From contig CAYWUY010000002.1 in the NCBI GenBank assembly GCA_964461535.1, forward strand, positions 47,014 to 111,013: DNA of 64,000 nucleotides, given 5' to 3'. The stretch is from Flavipsychrobacter sp964461535 (lineage in GTDB: Bacteria; Bacteroidota; Bacteroidia; Chitinophagales; Chitinophagaceae). Shown here one piece after another: positions 62,797-64,000 of the stretch. Below the pieces are notes generated by a model. It saw only the letters and a program-made list of their open reading frames with translations, was not told the origin of the DNA and did not search any database. The position numbers were made by a program, and so were the translations under genes. The first letter of the stretch is position 1. Each line of letters opens with the position of its first letter.

Positions 62797-62824
62797 GTTA
62801 ACAAAAGTTTTAATTATTGTTAAC
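62797..62824. promoter_or_regulatory. Inverted repeat upstream of the receptor gene
   Basis: Perfect 8-bp arms GTTAACAA / TTGTTAAC with a 12-base spacer, in the 214-bp region before the receptor. It may be an operator or part of a leader structure. Nothing else clear is seen in this region apart from A/T runs. Confidence 0.3.
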
Positions 62825-62930
62825 GCGGACGTAAAAAGGTGGTGAAAATAAAAAAGGCCTGTATAAGGTTTTTTAACAGTTTTTTTTATCTTTACCCACT
62901 TAATTGCTAATAATTATATATTTATCTCAT

Positions 62931-64000
62931 ATGAATCACAAACTACGTTATCTGTTGGTATTTACCCTGATAGGTTTGGTTGGGCCTGTTAAGGCACAAG
63001 AAATCTTGGGTACGGTTACCGATGAGAAGAAAGAACCTTTGGTGTCTGCTTCTGTTGTAGTAAAACAGGGGGGTATTACTAAAGGCGGTGTTGTTACTGA
63101 CTTTGATGGTAACTACAGTATTAAACCTTTAGAACCCGGTACTTATGATGTTACAATATCCATGACTGGATTTGGATCCAAAACTTTTACTGGAGTAGTT
63201 GTTACACCGAATGATAAAACAGGTGTAAATGCTGTATTAAGTAGAGCTACAAAAGAGTTAGGTCCTATAACTGTAACTTGGAAGAAGCCATTAGTAGACC
63301 CTTACAAACAAAGTAACGTAGTTACCCGAGAGGAGATTAAACACAAACCTACTACACAAACTGCTGATATCGTTGCACAACAACCGGGTATGTACCAAGC
63401 ACAACGCGGTGGCGGTATTAATGCCGATGGTGGTCGTTCTACAGGTAATACCTACATCATTGATGGTGTGGTGGTACAAGGGTCATTGGGTATAGATATG
63501 TCTCAAGGTTCTATTGAGCAACTAGAGGTGATATCTAGTGGTATATCAGCACGTTATGGTGACGTTTCCGGTGCGGTTGTAAACATCACAACTCGTGGTG
63601 TAGCATCTAAATATAATGGTAGCGTACGTTTACAAAAATCTGTAGATGGCTATAATAATAATCTAGCTTCTTTTTCTATGGCGGGTCCATTATTGAAAAA
63701 GAAAGCTGACTCTACACATGAGGCAAAACCAATCATGGGTTTCTCTTTAAGTGGAGACTATTATGAAGACCACAATCGTTATCCTCAGTACTTGAAAGAG
63801 TATGTTGCGAAAGACGAAGTGTTGCAAGAATTGCTTAAAAATCCACTAAGAATAACTACTGATAATAGTGGACAAACCATATACAACCTTGCTTCTCAAT
63901 ATGTTACTAAAGACCAATTGAGGACGGTTAAAACTCCGCCAAACAACGTTACTCGCGAGTTGCGTTTAAATGGTAAAGTAGACTATAAGTTGAACGACAA
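62931..64000 (+). CDS. TonB-dependent receptor, partial (runs off the right edge)
   Basis: Open from ATG 62931 to the window end (over 350 codons, no stop). The signal peptide (MNHKLRYLLVFTLIGLVG) ends near VKAQ (residue 23). The carboxypeptidase-regulatory-like domain begins ILGTVTDEKKEPLVSASVVV, and the plug domain contains TADIVAQQPGMYQAQRGGGI, YIIDGVVVQ, EQLEVISSGISARYGDVSG and GAVVNITTRG. This is a TonB-dependent receptor of the SusC-like outline. The C-terminal barrel and any SusD-like partner lie beyond the window. Confidence 0.93.
   Translation, partial: MNHKLRYLLVFTLIGLVGPVKAQEILGTVTDEKKEPLVSASVVVKQGGITKGGVVTDFDGNYSIKPLEPGTYDVTISMTGFGSKTFTGVVVTPNDKTGVNAVLSRATKELGPITVTWKKPLVDPYKQSNVVTREEIKHKPTTQTADIVAQQPGMYQAQRGGGINADGGRSTGNTYIIDGVVVQGSLGIDMSQGSIEQLEVISSGISARYGDVSGAVVNITTRGVASKYNGSVRLQKSVDGYNNNLASFSMAGPLLKKKADSTHEAKPIMGFSLSGDYYEDHNRYPQYLKEYVAKDEVLQELLKNPLRITTDNSGQTIYNLASQYVTKDQLRTVKTPPNNVTRELRLNGKVDYKLND

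Overview
The window is a 64 kb piece of a chromosome from a member of the Bacteroidota, most likely close to Chitinophagaceae. The evidence is an AT-rich genome, TAnnTTTG-type -7 promoter boxes with few Shine-Dalgarno sites, several secreted proteins with C-terminal type IX secretion (T9SS) sorting tails, TonB-dependent receptors with an N-terminal carboxypeptidase-like domain, and the LpxC/FabZ fusion typical of this phylum. It is mainly core and envelope gene content. There is no rRNA, CRISPR array or insertion sequence. A run of 100 N (1273-1372) is an assembly gap inside a gene. The right end cuts a TonB-dependent receptor.

Layout. 0-4.3 kb: an SDR-like protein, then a two-gene unit of a benzoylformate-decarboxylase-like ThDP enzyme and a flavin amine oxidase, which look like consecutive steps on an amino acid. 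4.3-9.8 kb: a PolX/PHP protein with an apparently ruined polymerase centre, an outer membrane barrel, an unknown protein, an FKBP isomerase coupled to a HEAT-repeat protein, and an NlpC/P60 lipoprotein. 9.8-13 kb: DUF2141, then an HxlR regulator divergent from a FrnE/DsbA-like thiol protein with a palindrome between them, then TauE plus DUF1634. 13-15.8 kb: a very AT-rich, phage-type DEAH helicase standing alone next to tRNA-Gln(UUG).

15.9-31.7 kb: a beta-barrel receptor, a tiny Cys/Lys-rich secreted protein, leucine dehydrogenase, MetG, an RND/MacA adaptor, GpsA, a TMTC-like membrane TPR protein, an NHL-repeat T9SS cargo, a MacB-type permease and RsgA. 31.7-37.4 kb: two related T9SS cargo proteins on either side of recR, then a short gap that may encode a 20-residue peptide. 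37.4-46.7 kb: MutS, an M23 peptidase, a truncated-haemoglobin lipoprotein with a small anchored partner, a GT2 glycosyltransferase, a small membrane protein and a second large receptor.

46.7-57.2 kb is a leftward envelope block: a transglutaminase-like membrane protein, PBP1A, an HD hydrolase, LpxD, LpxC/FabZ and LpxA. The three lipid A genes overlap at their stop/start codons. 57.2-64 kb: DUF4294 and DUF4249 proteins, TrxB behind a perfect Crp/Fnr-like palindrome, an enoyl-CoA hydratase, RsmA, a 2-hydroxyacid dehydrogenase and the cut receptor.

I see no complete new multi-gene system. The best leads are the ThDP/amine-oxidase pair, the HxlR-palindrome-DsbA redox switch, the orphan mobile-type helicase, the degenerate PolX, the haemoglobin lipoprotein lacking the usual B10 Tyr, and the Crp-like site upstream of trxB.
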